From NCBI GenBank assembly GCA_964543125.1, contig CAZIWX010000072.1, forward strand, positions 1 through 12,690: 12,690 bases of DNA, written 5' to 3'. A model generated the notes under the pieces. It was not told where the DNA came from. It saw only the letters and a program-made list of their open reading frames with translations, and did not search any database. Origin of the DNA: CAZIWX01 sp964543125. GTDB taxonomy: Bacteria > Fidelibacterota > UBA8477. The stretch's first letter is position 1. Every line of letters begins with the position of its first letter. The position numbers were made by a program, and so were the translations under genes. This document shows positions 1-7,438 of this stretch, piece by piece.

Positions 1-1
1 C

Positions 2-76
2 TCCATTGGAGAAAACCACTTCGAAAATATTCAGTCCCGTTGGTTGAACAGTTACATCAAGCAAGGCCGGCAATAG
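2..76 (+). CDS. C-terminal end of an unidentified gene (partial)
   Basis: The second forward frame is open from the window edge to a TAG at 74-76 and encodes 24 residues ending in NSYIKQGRQ. The composition (polar, aromatic, several Lys/Arg/Gln) is plausible for a protein C-terminus, and no stop interrupts the frame. The piece is too short to name a family. It lies 71 bp upstream of the next gene, which has its own promoter-like region, so the two need not be co-transcribed. A chance open frame of this length is quite possible. Confidence 0.35.
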   Translation, partial: SIGENHFENIQSRWLNSYIKQGRQ

Positions 77-80
77 CGGC

Positions 81-109
81 TTGCATTCAAATTAGCTGCC
101 AGCTAAATT
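81..109 (+). promoter_or_regulatory. Candidate promoter containing a 7-1-7 palindrome
   Basis: TTAGCTG at 92-98 and CAGCTAA at 100-106 form a perfect inverted repeat around a single C. It lies between a weak -35-like TTGCAT (81-86) and a -10-like TAAATT (104-109), 17 bp apart, about 40 bp before the start codon at 148. This looks like an operator placed within a promoter. The TTAG...CTAA ends and the 7-1-7 shape resemble the palindrome before the rubrerythrin gene at 10927-10941. Function is inferred from symmetry and position only. Confidence 0.4.
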
Positions 110-147
110 CGCACAACGATTGTTAAAACAGGATTAAAGGAGGCCGC

Positions 148-453
148 ATGGCTGTTGATTTCAACGATCCCAAAAGCCGTCTGGATTACCTGGGTGAAAA
201 ATTGGACGATCTGATGGACGGAATCAATGTCAACTATGGTGAAGTTTTGATGGACGAATTGGTGCGGCGTCTGGAGCAGACCGTGAGTGATTTCAACGAC
301 GAAGTCAAAGTGCTCATCAACAGTCTGAAAGCCAACAAACCGGTGGAAGAAGAAGTTGTTGAAGCCGCTGGCGAAGGTGGTGAACCGATTGAAGGGGGTG
401 AATTAACCGAGTTTGAACGGCGTTTGGAAGAACTGGAAAAGAGCCGCGGATGA
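148..453 (+). CDS. Small acidic protein of unknown function
   Basis: A 101-residue protein with a very good ribosome binding site (AAAGGAGG at 136-143, 4 bases before the ATG), which makes expression credible. I do not recognise the family. Residues 1-62 look helical and amphipathic, with regularly spaced Leu/Val (LGEKLDDLMDG, MDELVRRLEQTV) compatible with a coiled coil. Residues 67-88 are an acidic linker rich in Glu and Gly, and residues 89-101 are a charged helix (FERRLEELEKSRG). There is no signal peptide, membrane segment or cysteine, so it is probably a soluble cytoplasmic protein that binds a partner. It stands alone, with a palindrome-containing promoter in front and a terminator just after. 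Confidence 0.75.
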   Translation: MAVDFNDPKSRLDYLGEKLDDLMDGINVNYGEVLMDELVRRLEQTVSDFNDEVKVLINSLKANKPVEEEVVEAAGEGGEPIEGGELTEFERRLEELEKSRG

Positions 454-485
454 TCCCGGATTAATTAGGGTTGAATTAAAAATTT

Positions 486-510
486 GCCTCGCTTGCAGCG
501 GGGCTTTTTT
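486..510. terminator. Rho-independent terminator, probably bidirectional
   Basis: GCCTCGCT (486-493) pairs with AGCGGGGC (497-504), with one G-T wobble and a 3-base loop, followed by TTTTTT (505-510). On the opposite strand the same stem is followed by a T-rich stretch (the complement of 475-485). It lies between convergent genes ending at 453 (+) and 526 (-) and can serve both. Confidence 0.85.
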
Positions 511-525
511 ACGTCAAACAATGGT

Positions 526-1365
526 TCAATTATGTAAAACCAGCCGAATCGGGAAATGGTCTGAAGCTGTATCCATAACCGCCGGGTGGGGAAAAAGCGC
601 TTGTAAACCCGACCAATCGGGTGACGCAAAAATATAATCCAGAGTGTGGTCTGGTTTGGGCGCCGGGTAGGTGCGCACTGAATCGTAGCCTAAAAAAGCG
701 TAAGTGTCCGGGATGCGGTGAGTCAAAATCCGATAGGCAGTGCTTTTGCGGCTAAAATTGAAATCTCCCATGAGGAGTATTGGATACCGATCCTGAAAAT
801 GGACCAACAGCGAATCGATGAACCGCACCTGGTAATGCCGCTCCGATTCAATCAGCCCCAAATGCGTGCCAAAAACCTGGACTGTATCCGCGTCATAGGT
901 AACTACCGCCCGGAAAACCGATCGGCCTTCCCGGCCAATGGAATCTGAAATATCCCACACTTGCAGCGGCTGTGCGATTTTCCAGCGCGACAATAACGCG
1001 TTGCCATATTCACCACCATCAAAATCAATGGAACGTGCAAAATACCCATTCAGCTTGGTCAGATGCGTCAGGACATCAACCTCCCGCAAATCTTCGGAGC
1101 GCTTTGTGCCCATATCGACTTCATTCAGGACGACAATATCCGGTCGAAAATCGTTGATGACTTCCGCGACACGCTCCAGGCGCAGGAGGCGATCCATTCC
1201 CAAGCCATGACGAATATTGTAGGTCATGACGCGTAGTGTGTGCCGGGGGGCGTTGGGGTTGGGCAATAACCACCAGGCCAGAACCGCGAAGATGAGAAAA
1301 TTAATCAGATGTTTCCAACGCTTGGCAGGATTTCCAAAAGTACTCTTAACAAATTCGTGGATCAT
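526..1365 (-). CDS. Membrane-anchored endonuclease/exonuclease/phosphatase family protein
   Basis: A 279-residue protein of the EEP fold (DNase I/AP endonuclease/sphingomyelinase-like metal-dependent phosphoesterases). Residues 20-34 form a hydrophobic segment that probably anchors the protein or acts as an uncleaved signal, placing the catalytic domain outside the cytoplasm. Family motifs occur in order: MTYNIRHG (metal-site Asn50), LNEVD (Glu82), GNALLS (121-126), GTHLG (catalytic-type His168), MGDFN (Asp201, Asn203), DYIF (Asp243) and SDHFPI (Asp269, His270). All key residues appear intact. Substrate cannot be told; nucleic acid and phospholipid headgroups are both known in the family. The frame is open upstream to a TTG at 1419, but neither that TTG nor the ATG at 1365 has a clear ribosome binding site. 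I chose the ATG. Confidence 0.88.
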   Translation of the reverse strand: MIHEFVKSTFGNPAKRWKHLINFLIFAVLAWWLLPNPNAPRHTLRVMTYNIRHGLGMDRLLRLERVAEVINDFRPDIVVLNEVDMGTKRSEDLREVDVLTHLTKLNGYFARSIDFDGGEYGNALLSRWKIAQPLQVWDISDSIGREGRSVFRAVVTYDADTVQVFGTHLGLIESERHYQVRFIDSLLVHFQDRYPILLMGDFNFSRKSTAYRILTHRIPDTYAFLGYDSVRTYPAPKPDHTLDYIFASPDWSGLQALFPHPAVMDTASDHFPIRLVLHN

Positions 1366-1548
1366 GTTTAGAGAAAAATCGGAATTCTGGTTGAAGAAGG
1401 CAAGGTGAAACCATGCCAAGCGGTTTTATGCCAGCTCAAAAACCACGTCTGGGGGGTGCGCCCAAGCACCCTTGGACCAGACCTGACCGGGGGAACAAAT
1501 TGAATGCCGAATCCACTTTAAAAAGCCAGAACTGCGGAGCGGGCTCGG

Positions 1549-1579
1549 GAATAAAACAGCCTGCCCGAATCGGGGTAGG
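1549..1579 (-). terminator. Weak terminator-like hairpin after the PAP2 gene
   Basis: Read on the minus strand, CCT and AGG plus CCCG and CGGG pair around an ATT loop (1560-1579), with an internal mismatch, followed by CTGTTTTATT. It starts about 18 bases after the stop of the PAP2 gene. The stem is short and the T-tract weak. The rest of 1420-1560 holds a 6-bp GGGTGC/GCACCC hairpin (1454-1471) and no gene I can support. Confidence 0.4.
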
Positions 1580-1596
1580 GATTGAGCCTGGTCTAA

Positions 1597-2175
1597 TTAA
1601 AGTAAAGCCAGTAAGCGTAGGGTTGATTCCAATAAAAAATAAAATACCACTGCCCAGGCGGCGCCGTGCAACCATCCGGCGGCCACATCCAACATATAGT
1701 GCGCACCACAGTACATCCGTGAATAGCCCACCAGCAGCGTTAGTGGCACAAAAAACAAGAGTAAAAACGGAAAATAGAGCCCTACCGCGGTCGTCACCGC
1801 CGCCGTATTGGTGGCATGATTGGAGGGAAACGATTTCCGGCCGCTGTTCATGATACCCAGGGGGGTAATTTCCTCAATCGTCTTGGCCGGGCGTTCGCGA
1901 TCCGTGTGTTTTTTGATCAACTTGGAGTTGATGGAATCGGACACCCCCCCCGCGGCCGTACCGATTACCATAACGGCCAAACCATTGCGCCAGTCCACAT
2001 AAATCAAAATCGCAAAAAATAAAATGACTGCCCAGATCCACCGATAGGGATTGGATATGGCGGTCATGACGGGGTTAAGGAAAGGGCGTCGTCCGGATCC
2101 CGCGATCCACCGTGCGAAACGATCTTCCAGCAGATTAATTGGGATTTTAGCCATCCATGAAAAATTGAAATTCAT
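1597..2175 (-). CDS. PAP2-family membrane phosphatase
   Basis: A 192-residue integral membrane protein of the type 2 phosphatidic acid phosphatase family, which hydrolyses lipid phosphates or undecaprenyl diphosphate. The complete three-part active-site signature is present: K-x6-RP (Lys88 to Arg95-Pro96), PSNH (117-120, with Asn for the more common Gly) and SR-x5-H-x3-D (Ser152, Arg153, His159, Asp163). His120 and His159 would be the acid/base and nucleophile. Hydrophobic segments lie near residues 46-60, 64-78, 123-150 and 164-182. Start: the ATG at 2175 with AGGA about 9 bases upstream; Met8 is an alternative. It is divergent from the M32 gene and followed by a weak terminator, so probably its own unit. 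Roles in cell-envelope lipid recycling or phospholipid turnover are both possible. Confidence 0.9.
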   Translation of the reverse strand: MNFNFSWMAKIPINLLEDRFARWIAGSGRRPFLNPVMTAISNPYRWIWAVILFFAILIYVDWRNGLAVMVIGTAAGGVSDSINSKLIKKHTDRERPAKTIEEITPLGIMNSGRKSFPSNHATNTAAVTTAVGLYFPFLLLFFVPLTLLVGYSRMYCGAHYMLDVAAGWLHGAAWAVVFYFLLESTLRLLALL

Positions 2176-2295
2176 CAGCCGAAATCCTAATCAAACTTCT
2201 CCTGCCAGCAAATCCAACCTGACTGATGAAAATCGTCAATCCGGTATTATCTTTGCCGTCCGATAATACGGATATTAACGCGATAAGGAGTTCCC

Positions 2296-3810
2296 ATGGC
2301 GGCTTTAGAAAATGTGTTACAAGAATTAAAGAAAATCAGCATTTTGCGTGGAACGGAAGCGCTGTTGAGCTGGGATCAGGAAACCTATATGCCGGAAGGC
2401 GCCGGAGCTGCTCGATCCGATCAAATTGCCTACATCTCCACCCTCCTGCATAACACTCTGGTTGGGGATGTGATGACCAATAATCTCGGTGAATTGGTGG
2501 AACTGGAAACCGGCCATATTCGTGGCGAGTCACTTCCCGCGCGGGAACGGCGCCGCATTAAAGAAATCTGGCGCGATTACCATCATGCCGCTGCTTTACC
2601 CTCCGAGTTTGTGGAAGAAGTCTCCAAGCACGCCTCTCAAAGTCAGCAGTTGTGGGTGAAGGCGCGCAAAGCCAATGATTTTGAGATGTTTCGGCCATTC
2701 CTGGAAAAGACCCTGGAATACAAACACCGGGAAATCGCTTATCTCGGCGAATTAGACACTCCCTACGATACCCTGCTGGATGAATTCGAACCTCACATGA
2801 CCTCTGCCAAAATCACGAGCCTGTTCGACGAAATTCGGGCCCGGCTGGTGCCACTGATTCAGAACATCCAGTCGGTGAAAGACCGGGTTGACAACAGCGT
2901 CCTGAAAAAATCTTATCCGGTGAATCAACAGTGGGATTTCGGGATGGAAATGCTAAAGACCATGGGCTTTGATCTGGCGCATGGACGCCAGGACAAATCA
3001 GCTCATCCATTCACCACCTCGACTCATCCCACTGATGTACGGGTCACCACCCGATTGTTCGAGAGTGATCTGAAATCAGCGCTGCTGAGCACGCTGCACG
3101 AGGGTGGCCACGGACTGTACGAACAGGGTTTGCCAATAGAGGAAGCCGCCAATCCCTTTGGTGAAGCCATCTCCCTGGGTATTCACGAAAGCCAGTCCCG
3201 GCTATGGGAAAACCTGGTGGGGCTGAATCGTCATTTCTGGATCTTTGCCTATCCGAAATTACAGGGATTTTTTCCGGAACAACTCAAGGGCGTAGCTGAA
3301 GACACTTTCTATAAAGCCATGAATCGGGTGCAGCCCAGTTTGATTCGGGTGGAAGCCGATGAAGCCACCTACAATCTCCACATCATGGTGCGCTACGAGA
3401 TCGAAAAACTGCTGATCAACGAGAATTACCCGGTGGCGAAACTGCCGGAATTGTGGAATGACAAAATGGAAAAATATCTGGGAATCAGGCCGGATAATGA
3501 CGCCAACGGCGTGTTGCAGGATGTGCACTGGTCATTTGGCGCCATCGGCTATTTCCCAACCTACACCCTGGGGAATTTATATAGCGTCATGTGGTACAAT
3601 CAGGCGCAATCCGAGATCAATGGATTGGATAGCGAGCTGGCGGTGGGTAATCTGGCGCCGTTACGGGATTGGTTGCGAGCGAAAATTCATCGTCATGGCC
3701 GCAGTAAGACCGCCGGTGAACTGGTGCGGGAGGTGACCGGACAGGAATTGTCCGCCAAGCCCTTTCTGGATTATCTGGAACGGAAATATAAAGGCATTTA
3801 CGAACTTTAA
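2296..3810 (+). CDS. M32-family metallocarboxypeptidase (carboxypeptidase Taq)
   Basis: A full-length 504-residue M32 peptidase, a cytoplasmic zinc enzyme that removes C-terminal amino acids with broad specificity. Residues 268-272 are HEGGH, the zinc-binding HExxH, and residues 297-301 are HESQS, the M32 signature holding the third ligand (Glu298). Other family blocks are DVRVTTR (247-253), which helps bind the substrate carboxylate, and EATYNLHIMVRYEIEK near the C-terminal third. Family members are usually close to 500 residues, so it looks complete. AAGGAG at 2284-2289 is well placed for the ATG. The phosphoglycerate mutase gene begins 35 bp after its stop with no terminator between, so the two are probably co-transcribed, although no shared pathway is obvious beyond general metabolism. 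Confidence 0.95.
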   Translation: MAALENVLQELKKISILRGTEALLSWDQETYMPEGAGAARSDQIAYISTLLHNTLVGDVMTNNLGELVELETGHIRGESLPARERRRIKEIWRDYHHAAALPSEFVEEVSKHASQSQQLWVKARKANDFEMFRPFLEKTLEYKHREIAYLGELDTPYDTLLDEFEPHMTSAKITSLFDEIRARLVPLIQNIQSVKDRVDNSVLKKSYPVNQQWDFGMEMLKTMGFDLAHGRQDKSAHPFTTSTHPTDVRVTTRLFESDLKSALLSTLHEGGHGLYEQGLPIEEAANPFGEAISLGIHESQSRLWENLVGLNRHFWIFAYPKLQGFFPEQLKGVAEDTFYKAMNRVQPSLIRVEADEATYNLHIMVRYEIEKLLINENYPVAKLPELWNDKMEKYLGIRPDNDANGVLQDVHWSFGAIGYFPTYTLGNLYSVMWYNQAQSEINGLDSELAVGNLAPLRDWLRAKIHRHGRSKTAGELVREVTGQELSAKPFLDYLERKYKGIYEL

Positions 3811-3845
3811 ATGAATTTCAACGTCTAGCAGAGAAGAGACAAACG

Positions 3846-4592
3846 ATGTACAAAGTGGTTTTATTACGGCACGGTGAGAGCGTCTGGAACATGGAAAACC
3901 GGTTCACGGGTTGGACCGATGTGGATTTGTCGGAAAAAGGTCTGGCGGAAGCCCATGCAGCCGGTCAGGTACTGAAGCGGGAGGGCTTTATCTTCGATGC
4001 GGCGTTTACCTCGGTGCTGAAGCGGGCGATCCGGACGCTGTGGATTATGCTGGATGAGATGGATCTGATGTGGATTCCGGTGCGGCGCAACTGGCGGTTG
4101 AACGAAAGGCATTATGGTGCACTTCAAGGATTGAACAAGGCTAAAACCGCCCGAAAATTCGGTAATGAACAAGTATTGATCTGGCGCCGCTCCTACGCTA
4201 CGCCGCCACCGGCGTTGGAAAAAGACGACGAACGCTGGCCGGGGCATGACTCCCGTTATGCGAATCTTTCCGAGATGGAAACACCGCTTACCGAATGCCT
4301 GCGGGACACGGTTGCCCGGTTTTTACCCTACTGGCATGACACGATTGCGCCGGCCGTCAAGAGCGGCAAACGCGTGGTCATCGTGGCCCACGGCAACTCG
4401 CTGCGGGCACTGGTGAAGTATCTCGAAAATGTCTCGGAAGAAGCGATCGTAAAGCTCAACATCCCCACGGGAATGCCACTGGTGTATGAACTGGATAAAA
4501 ACCTAAAACCAATAAAATCCTATTATTTAGGTGATGAAGAGCAGGTGAAATCCGCCCTGCAAGCCGTGGCGAACCAGGGGAAGGCAAAGTAG
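3846..4592 (+). CDS. gpmA: 2,3-bisphosphoglycerate-dependent phosphoglycerate mutase
   Basis: A 248-residue dPGM, the glycolytic/gluconeogenic enzyme interconverting 3- and 2-phosphoglycerate through a phosphohistidine. LRHGES at 7-12 supplies the phosphorylated His9; FTGWTDVDLSE (20-30), ERHYG (87-91, with the catalytic Glu87) and AHGNSLRA (181-188, second His182) are the diagnostic blocks. Length and the C-terminal stretch NIPTGMPLVYEL match the bacterial GpmA form rather than the shorter broad-specificity phosphatases of the same superfamily. The ribosome binding site is modest (AGAAGAGA about 8 bases upstream), which would fit dependence on the upstream M32 gene. No clear terminator follows; the next 480 bp contain an attC-like repeat and an antitoxin remnant. 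Confidence 0.95.
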   Translation: MYKVVLLRHGESVWNMENRFTGWTDVDLSEKGLAEAHAAGQVLKREGFIFDAAFTSVLKRAIRTLWIMLDEMDLMWIPVRRNWRLNERHYGALQGLNKAKTARKFGNEQVLIWRRSYATPPPALEKDDERWPGHDSRYANLSEMETPLTECLRDTVARFLPYWHDTIAPAVKSGKRVVIVAHGNSLRALVKYLENVSEEAIVKLNIPTGMPLVYELDKNLKPIKSYYLGDEEQVKSALQAVANQGKAK

Positions 4593-4605
4593 ACAAGTTT
4601 GTATT

Positions 4606-4708
4606 TGATAACGGCTTGCGGATAACCGGCACGAGTACGCTTTAAAAAACTTCAAAATTGCAAGGAACCAGACGCGTTCTCCCGTGCGTGTTAAACCGCT
4701 TGTTGGAC
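4606..4708 (+). repeat. attC-like imperfect inverted repeat
   Basis: The 103-bp element begins with TGATAAC (4606-4612) and ends with GTTGGAC (4702-4708), which fits the integron core-site consensus GTTRRRY. The two arms are imperfectly complementary: the left arm reads GCGG, ATAAC, GCACG, AG, and the reverse complement of the right arm repeats the same blocks with small insertions. The centre is AT-rich and unpaired. Size and layout fit an attC recombination site or another folded intergenic repeat. The left core box departs from RYYYAAC, and no integrase is present, so the assignment is tentative. Confidence 0.35.
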
Positions 4709-4730
4709 CACGATTAAGAACTGTACCGGA

Positions 4731-4970
4731 CTAGAGTTTATCATAATCCGACGGAGCAGCATCCGGTATTTTAGATAATGCTTTTTTGAATTTCTTTTTA
4801 TCTGCTCTATTTGCCCTCATTTTTAAATAATCCAGAGTTGCAAATGCAGACATCTTTTCTGAAACCGCGCTGGTGATGAATTGATTAATTGAAATACCTT
4901 CTTCTCTGGAAAAATCTTTTATTTTCTGAGAGTGGTGACTTAACTGGGTCTGGAAGGGACCTTAATAAGT
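4731..4970 (-). pseudogene. Decayed HicB-like ribbon-helix-helix antitoxin
   Basis: The minus strand is open for 76 residues ending at TAG (4731-4733). It contains the very characteristic block EEGISINQFITSAVSEKM, then LDYLKMRANRADKKK and an ending IPDAAPSDYDKL. This is the C-terminal pattern of short antitoxins annotated as HicB-family/CopG-like, whose N-terminus normally reads as a ribbon strand LRLPxSLH followed by the helices. Here the equivalent (LIKVPSR) sits in a different frame just upstream, with stops in both frames and no usable start codon. It therefore seems to be a frameshifted, N-terminally truncated remnant. No toxin gene is visible nearby. The AT-rich composition differs from its neighbours, consistent with acquired DNA. 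Family assignment is from motif memory. Confidence 0.6.
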
Positions 4971-5009
4971 TATGTAACAGCGAGTTATCTTTCTGTCATG
5001 AGAAGAATG

Positions 5010-5042
5010 AAAAAAATCACCGCGCACCCTGGCGGCCAGGGT
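5010..5042 (-). terminator. Terminator-like hairpin after the flavoprotein gene
   Basis: ACCCTGG (5026-5032) and CCAGGGT (5036-5042) form a perfect 7-bp stem with a 3-base loop. Read on the minus strand it lies about 31 bases after the stop of the flavoprotein gene and is followed, about 9 bases later, by a run of seven T (complement of 5011-5017). The gap between stem and T-run makes it less than ideal. Confidence 0.5.
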
Positions 5043-5073
5043 CATTCTAAATAATCGACTCTCGAAATCGGGG

Positions 5074-6288
5074 TCAATTCAATTTCCCGGCGATAAACGC
5101 GGTAGTCCAGGCGGCCTGGAAATTAAAGCCACCCGTAATACCGTCAATATCCATGACTTCACCGGCAAAATAGAGGTTTTCACAGGCCGTGCTTTGCATC
5201 GTATTCAAATCGATACTTTCCAGACTGACGCCGCCACACGTCACAAACTCCTCTTTAAAGGTTGTTTGACCTTGCATGGAATAAACATCATTGGTTAAGA
5301 CGCTTACCAGTTTATTCAGTTGCTTTGCCCCCAGGCCGCCCCATGCTTTCCGCGCCGGCAAATCCTTTTTTCCAATGAGATACAGCCACAATCTTTCCGG
5401 TAAAGCGTAGGGCCGGACGTTGGATAAATATTTACGGGAATGTTCCCGGATAATGAATTTTAACTGCTCCCTAACCAGGGCCTGGTTGGGCTCGTGCACC
5501 CAGTTTACCCGTACCTGGCATTTATAGCCGTTTTCACTCAATATACGCGCGCCAAAAGCGGATAATTTCAGGATCGCGGGTCCGCTCAGGCCCCAATGCG
5601 TGATGAGTACGGGTCCCTCGGATTTGAGCCGGGTTCCCGGGATGCCGACCCAGGTATTTTCCACCGTGATTCCCTTCAAATTCCGAATTGACTCATTCGG
5701 CATATTAAAGGTAAATAACGAAGGCACCGGCGCTTCGATTTTATGCCCCAGTTTTTCAAGCCACGCTAATCCTTCGCGCCGGGGAGAACCACCGGTTGCG
5801 GCAATGACCTTGTCAAAGGTCCGGGGAAGCCCGGTGGGCCCGGTAAAGATCAGTTTCAACTTGCCATCCACGGAATTAAGCGATTTAATATCCCGGCCCG
5901 TTTCAATCCTGATCCCCAATCTTTTAGCTTCCCTCAAAAAGCAATCAATGATGCTTTGGGAGCTTTGGGATACGGGAAAAACGCGCTGATCAGCCTGAAT
6001 GATCAAGGGCACGCCGCGGGATTCAAACCACCGCCTGGCATGTTGGGTGTTAAAGCTTCGGAAGGCTTTTCTTAAGGCTTTTCCGCCGCGGGGATAAGCC
6101 TCGGTAAGTTCCTTTAGGGATGTACAACCGTTGGTGACATTGCACCTGCCGTTACCGGAGATTTTTACCTTGACCAGGAGATTATTGGATTTTTCAAAAA
6201 TGACAACCCACGCTTCCGGATAATTTTCCTTGACGGTAATTGCCGCGAAGAACCCGGCCGCGCCCCCGCCAATAATTGCAATTTTCAT
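5074..6288 (-). CDS. BaiN/HI0933-type NAD(P)/FAD-dependent oxidoreductase
   Basis: A 404-residue cytoplasmic flavoprotein of the HI0933/YhiN/BaiN family. Its N-terminus carries the FAD Rossmann motif GGGAAG (7-12) with Glu32 at the end of strand 2 to hold the ribose. The family hallmark SGNGRCNVTN follows at 44-53, and the C-terminal FAD-contacting block GEVMDIDGITGGFN at 376-389. Members are about 400 residues, so it is complete. In BaiN, relatives reduce bile-acid intermediates, but most of the family has no known substrate and I assign none here. The segment before the hallmark is LLVKVKI rather than the usual GRKLLI-type sequence, a small departure. Start: ATG with GGGGGA about 9 bases upstream. 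It lies 27 bp after the TPR gene, probably in one transcript. Confidence 0.88.
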   Translation of the reverse strand: MKIAIIGGGAAGFFAAITVKENYPEAWVVIFEKSNNLLVKVKISGNGRCNVTNGCTSLKELTEAYPRGGKALRKAFRSFNTQHARRWFESRGVPLIIQADQRVFPVSQSSQSIIDCFLREAKRLGIRIETGRDIKSLNSVDGKLKLIFTGPTGLPRTFDKVIAATGGSPRREGLAWLEKLGHKIEAPVPSLFTFNMPNESIRNLKGITVENTWVGIPGTRLKSEGPVLITHWGLSGPAILKLSAFGARILSENGYKCQVRVNWVHEPNQALVREQLKFIIREHSRKYLSNVRPYALPERLWLYLIGKKDLPARKAWGGLGAKQLNKLVSVLTNDVYSMQGQTTFKEEFVTCGGVSLESIDLNTMQSTACENLYFAGEVMDIDGITGGFNFQAAWTTAFIAGKLN

Positions 6289-6315
6289 TTTAATCCGTCC
6301 CCCATCAGGAGTGCT

Positions 6316-7200
6316 TTAGCGGCGGGAAGATTTTATCGTCCACGTATGTTTCCTTAGCCATTCGACGGCGCCGGCGGTATTTTGCCAAACGGGTTGAGCA
6401 ACAACGGCGTAATACCTGGCTTCATTTTCATCACCGATTCCATACGTATCCGGGATTTTGTCCATCAGTTTGCCAGAGAGTATTTTGGGCGCGACAAAGG
6501 GATTATATTTCAGGGCGGCTTTTAGATAGTTATTTGTTTTATCGGTTTCACCCTTGGTCTGGAATTCAAACAGGGCACGATTAAACAGTGGAAAGGCTGT
6601 ACTATCATCTTTGTATTGAGCGGCATATTTGCGAAATTTCTTAGTCTCACCCAGTTGAATCAGATAGAGCATCAGTAGATCTCGCATGCCCTGATTGTCG
6701 TTGGGATTGAGTTCGAGCATCTCTTCCATCACCTTGACGCTTGCTTCGGTTTTCCCTAATGCATACAAAATTTCCGAATAATTTGCCAGGCAACGCATGT
6801 AAGCCCGTGTCTCCTGAATACCCCAGAAATACCCCTTGTTCTCCTCCAGGTATTTTCCGCCGAACAACCGTCTGCCAATCTCAATTCCGGCTTTAAAAAA
6901 TATCAGGGAAATTGGAGCCGCTTTTTCCCGCAGGCCCAGATATTCGTGAGCCTCGATACAATCAGGATCCATTTGGAGGGTCATCTCAATATTCTTTTTG
7001 GCTTTGGCTGGGGGGAGATCGTAGGCATCAAACACCAAATCTTGCGCTATTTCAGCTGGCGATAATTCCTCGTCCGGCAGGACTGGAATCTCCTGCCCCA
7101 TGATATTATCCATAAAAGCCTGAACATCTTCCTCGGTCTTAAAATCCTGTTTGGCAAGCAACCGGTGAAGGTCGCGCATCATTTTATCCTGTTTTTTCAC
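6316..7200 (-). CDS. TPR protein resembling the ST7 family
   Basis: A 294-residue soluble helical-repeat protein starting at GTG, chosen because AAAGGAG lies 7 bases upstream. TPR-like pairs are visible around residues 60-95 (PPAKAKKNIEMTLQMDPDC), 140-170 (ALGKTEASVKVMEEMLELNP) and 215-240. The part from about 165 on (LNPNDNQGMRDLL, LKYNPFVAPKIL, GDENEARYYA, then a Trp and GAVEWLR) follows the pattern I recall for ST7-like TPR proteins, a family named from a human gene but common in bacteria. Function there is unknown; protein-protein binding is the safe inference. The first gene of a two-gene unit with the flavoprotein 27 bp downstream. A 37-bp inverted repeat lies in its leader. Confidence 0.8.
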   Translation of the reverse strand: MKKQDKMMRDLHRLLAKQDFKTEEDVQAFMDNIMGQEIPVLPDEELSPAEIAQDLVFDAYDLPPAKAKKNIEMTLQMDPDCIEAHEYLGLREKAAPISLIFFKAGIEIGRRLFGGKYLEENKGYFWGIQETRAYMRCLANYSEILYALGKTEASVKVMEEMLELNPNDNQGMRDLLMLYLIQLGETKKFRKYAAQYKDDSTAFPLFNRALFEFQTKGETDKTNNYLKAALKYNPFVAPKILSGKLMDKIPDTYGIGDENEARYYAVVAQPVWQNTAGAVEWLRKHTWTIKSSRR

Positions 7201-7241
7201 GGTTTTTCTCCTTTGTTCGGAATGCTGGAGCTGGCACCCTC

Positions 7242-7278
7242 ACGGAATCAACAGAAATTCACGGATCGTGGATTCCGT
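7242..7278 (-). repeat. Compound hairpin in the leader of the TPR gene
   Basis: ACGGAATC (7242-7249) and GATTCCGT (7271-7278) are perfectly complementary. Directly inside the right arm is a second hairpin, CACG-GAT-CGTG (7260-7270). Read on the minus strand this gives a stacked 8-bp plus 4-bp stem with a 10-base bulge, ending 42 bases before the GTG start codon. There is no T-run, so it is not a terminator. It may be a leader RNA structure or a protein-binding site. The remaining sequence 7279-7440 shows nothing I can name. Confidence 0.45.
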
Positions 7279-7438
7279 TGGATCATTGTCAAGATAAGGA
7301 TAAATTTTACTTCATTCCAACCACCAATTCTGACAATTATTGCCTAAAAGTATCGGGCCTCGCGCTGAACCATCCGGCAGCTAGTCCGTAGCTGGACCGG
7401 TTTAGCTAATCAGAATGGAATGGACCGTATAAAGCGGT

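Noticed and set aside
413..637. Forward open frame of 74 codons overlapping the small acidic gene and the terminator
   Set aside because: It runs through a clear terminator hairpin and overlaps two better-supported genes; its composition is not protein-like.
1451..1473. GGGTGC/GCACCC hairpin as a terminator
   Set aside because: No T-run follows on either strand, and the stem has only 6 bp.
1413..1853. Forward open frame of 146 codons
   Set aside because: It lies largely antisense to the PAP2 phosphatase, which has all catalytic motifs; the translation is Pro/Arg-rich with no recognisable domain.
3864..4247. Minus-strand open frame of 127 codons
   Set aside because: Antisense to gpmA, whose catalytic residues are all intact.
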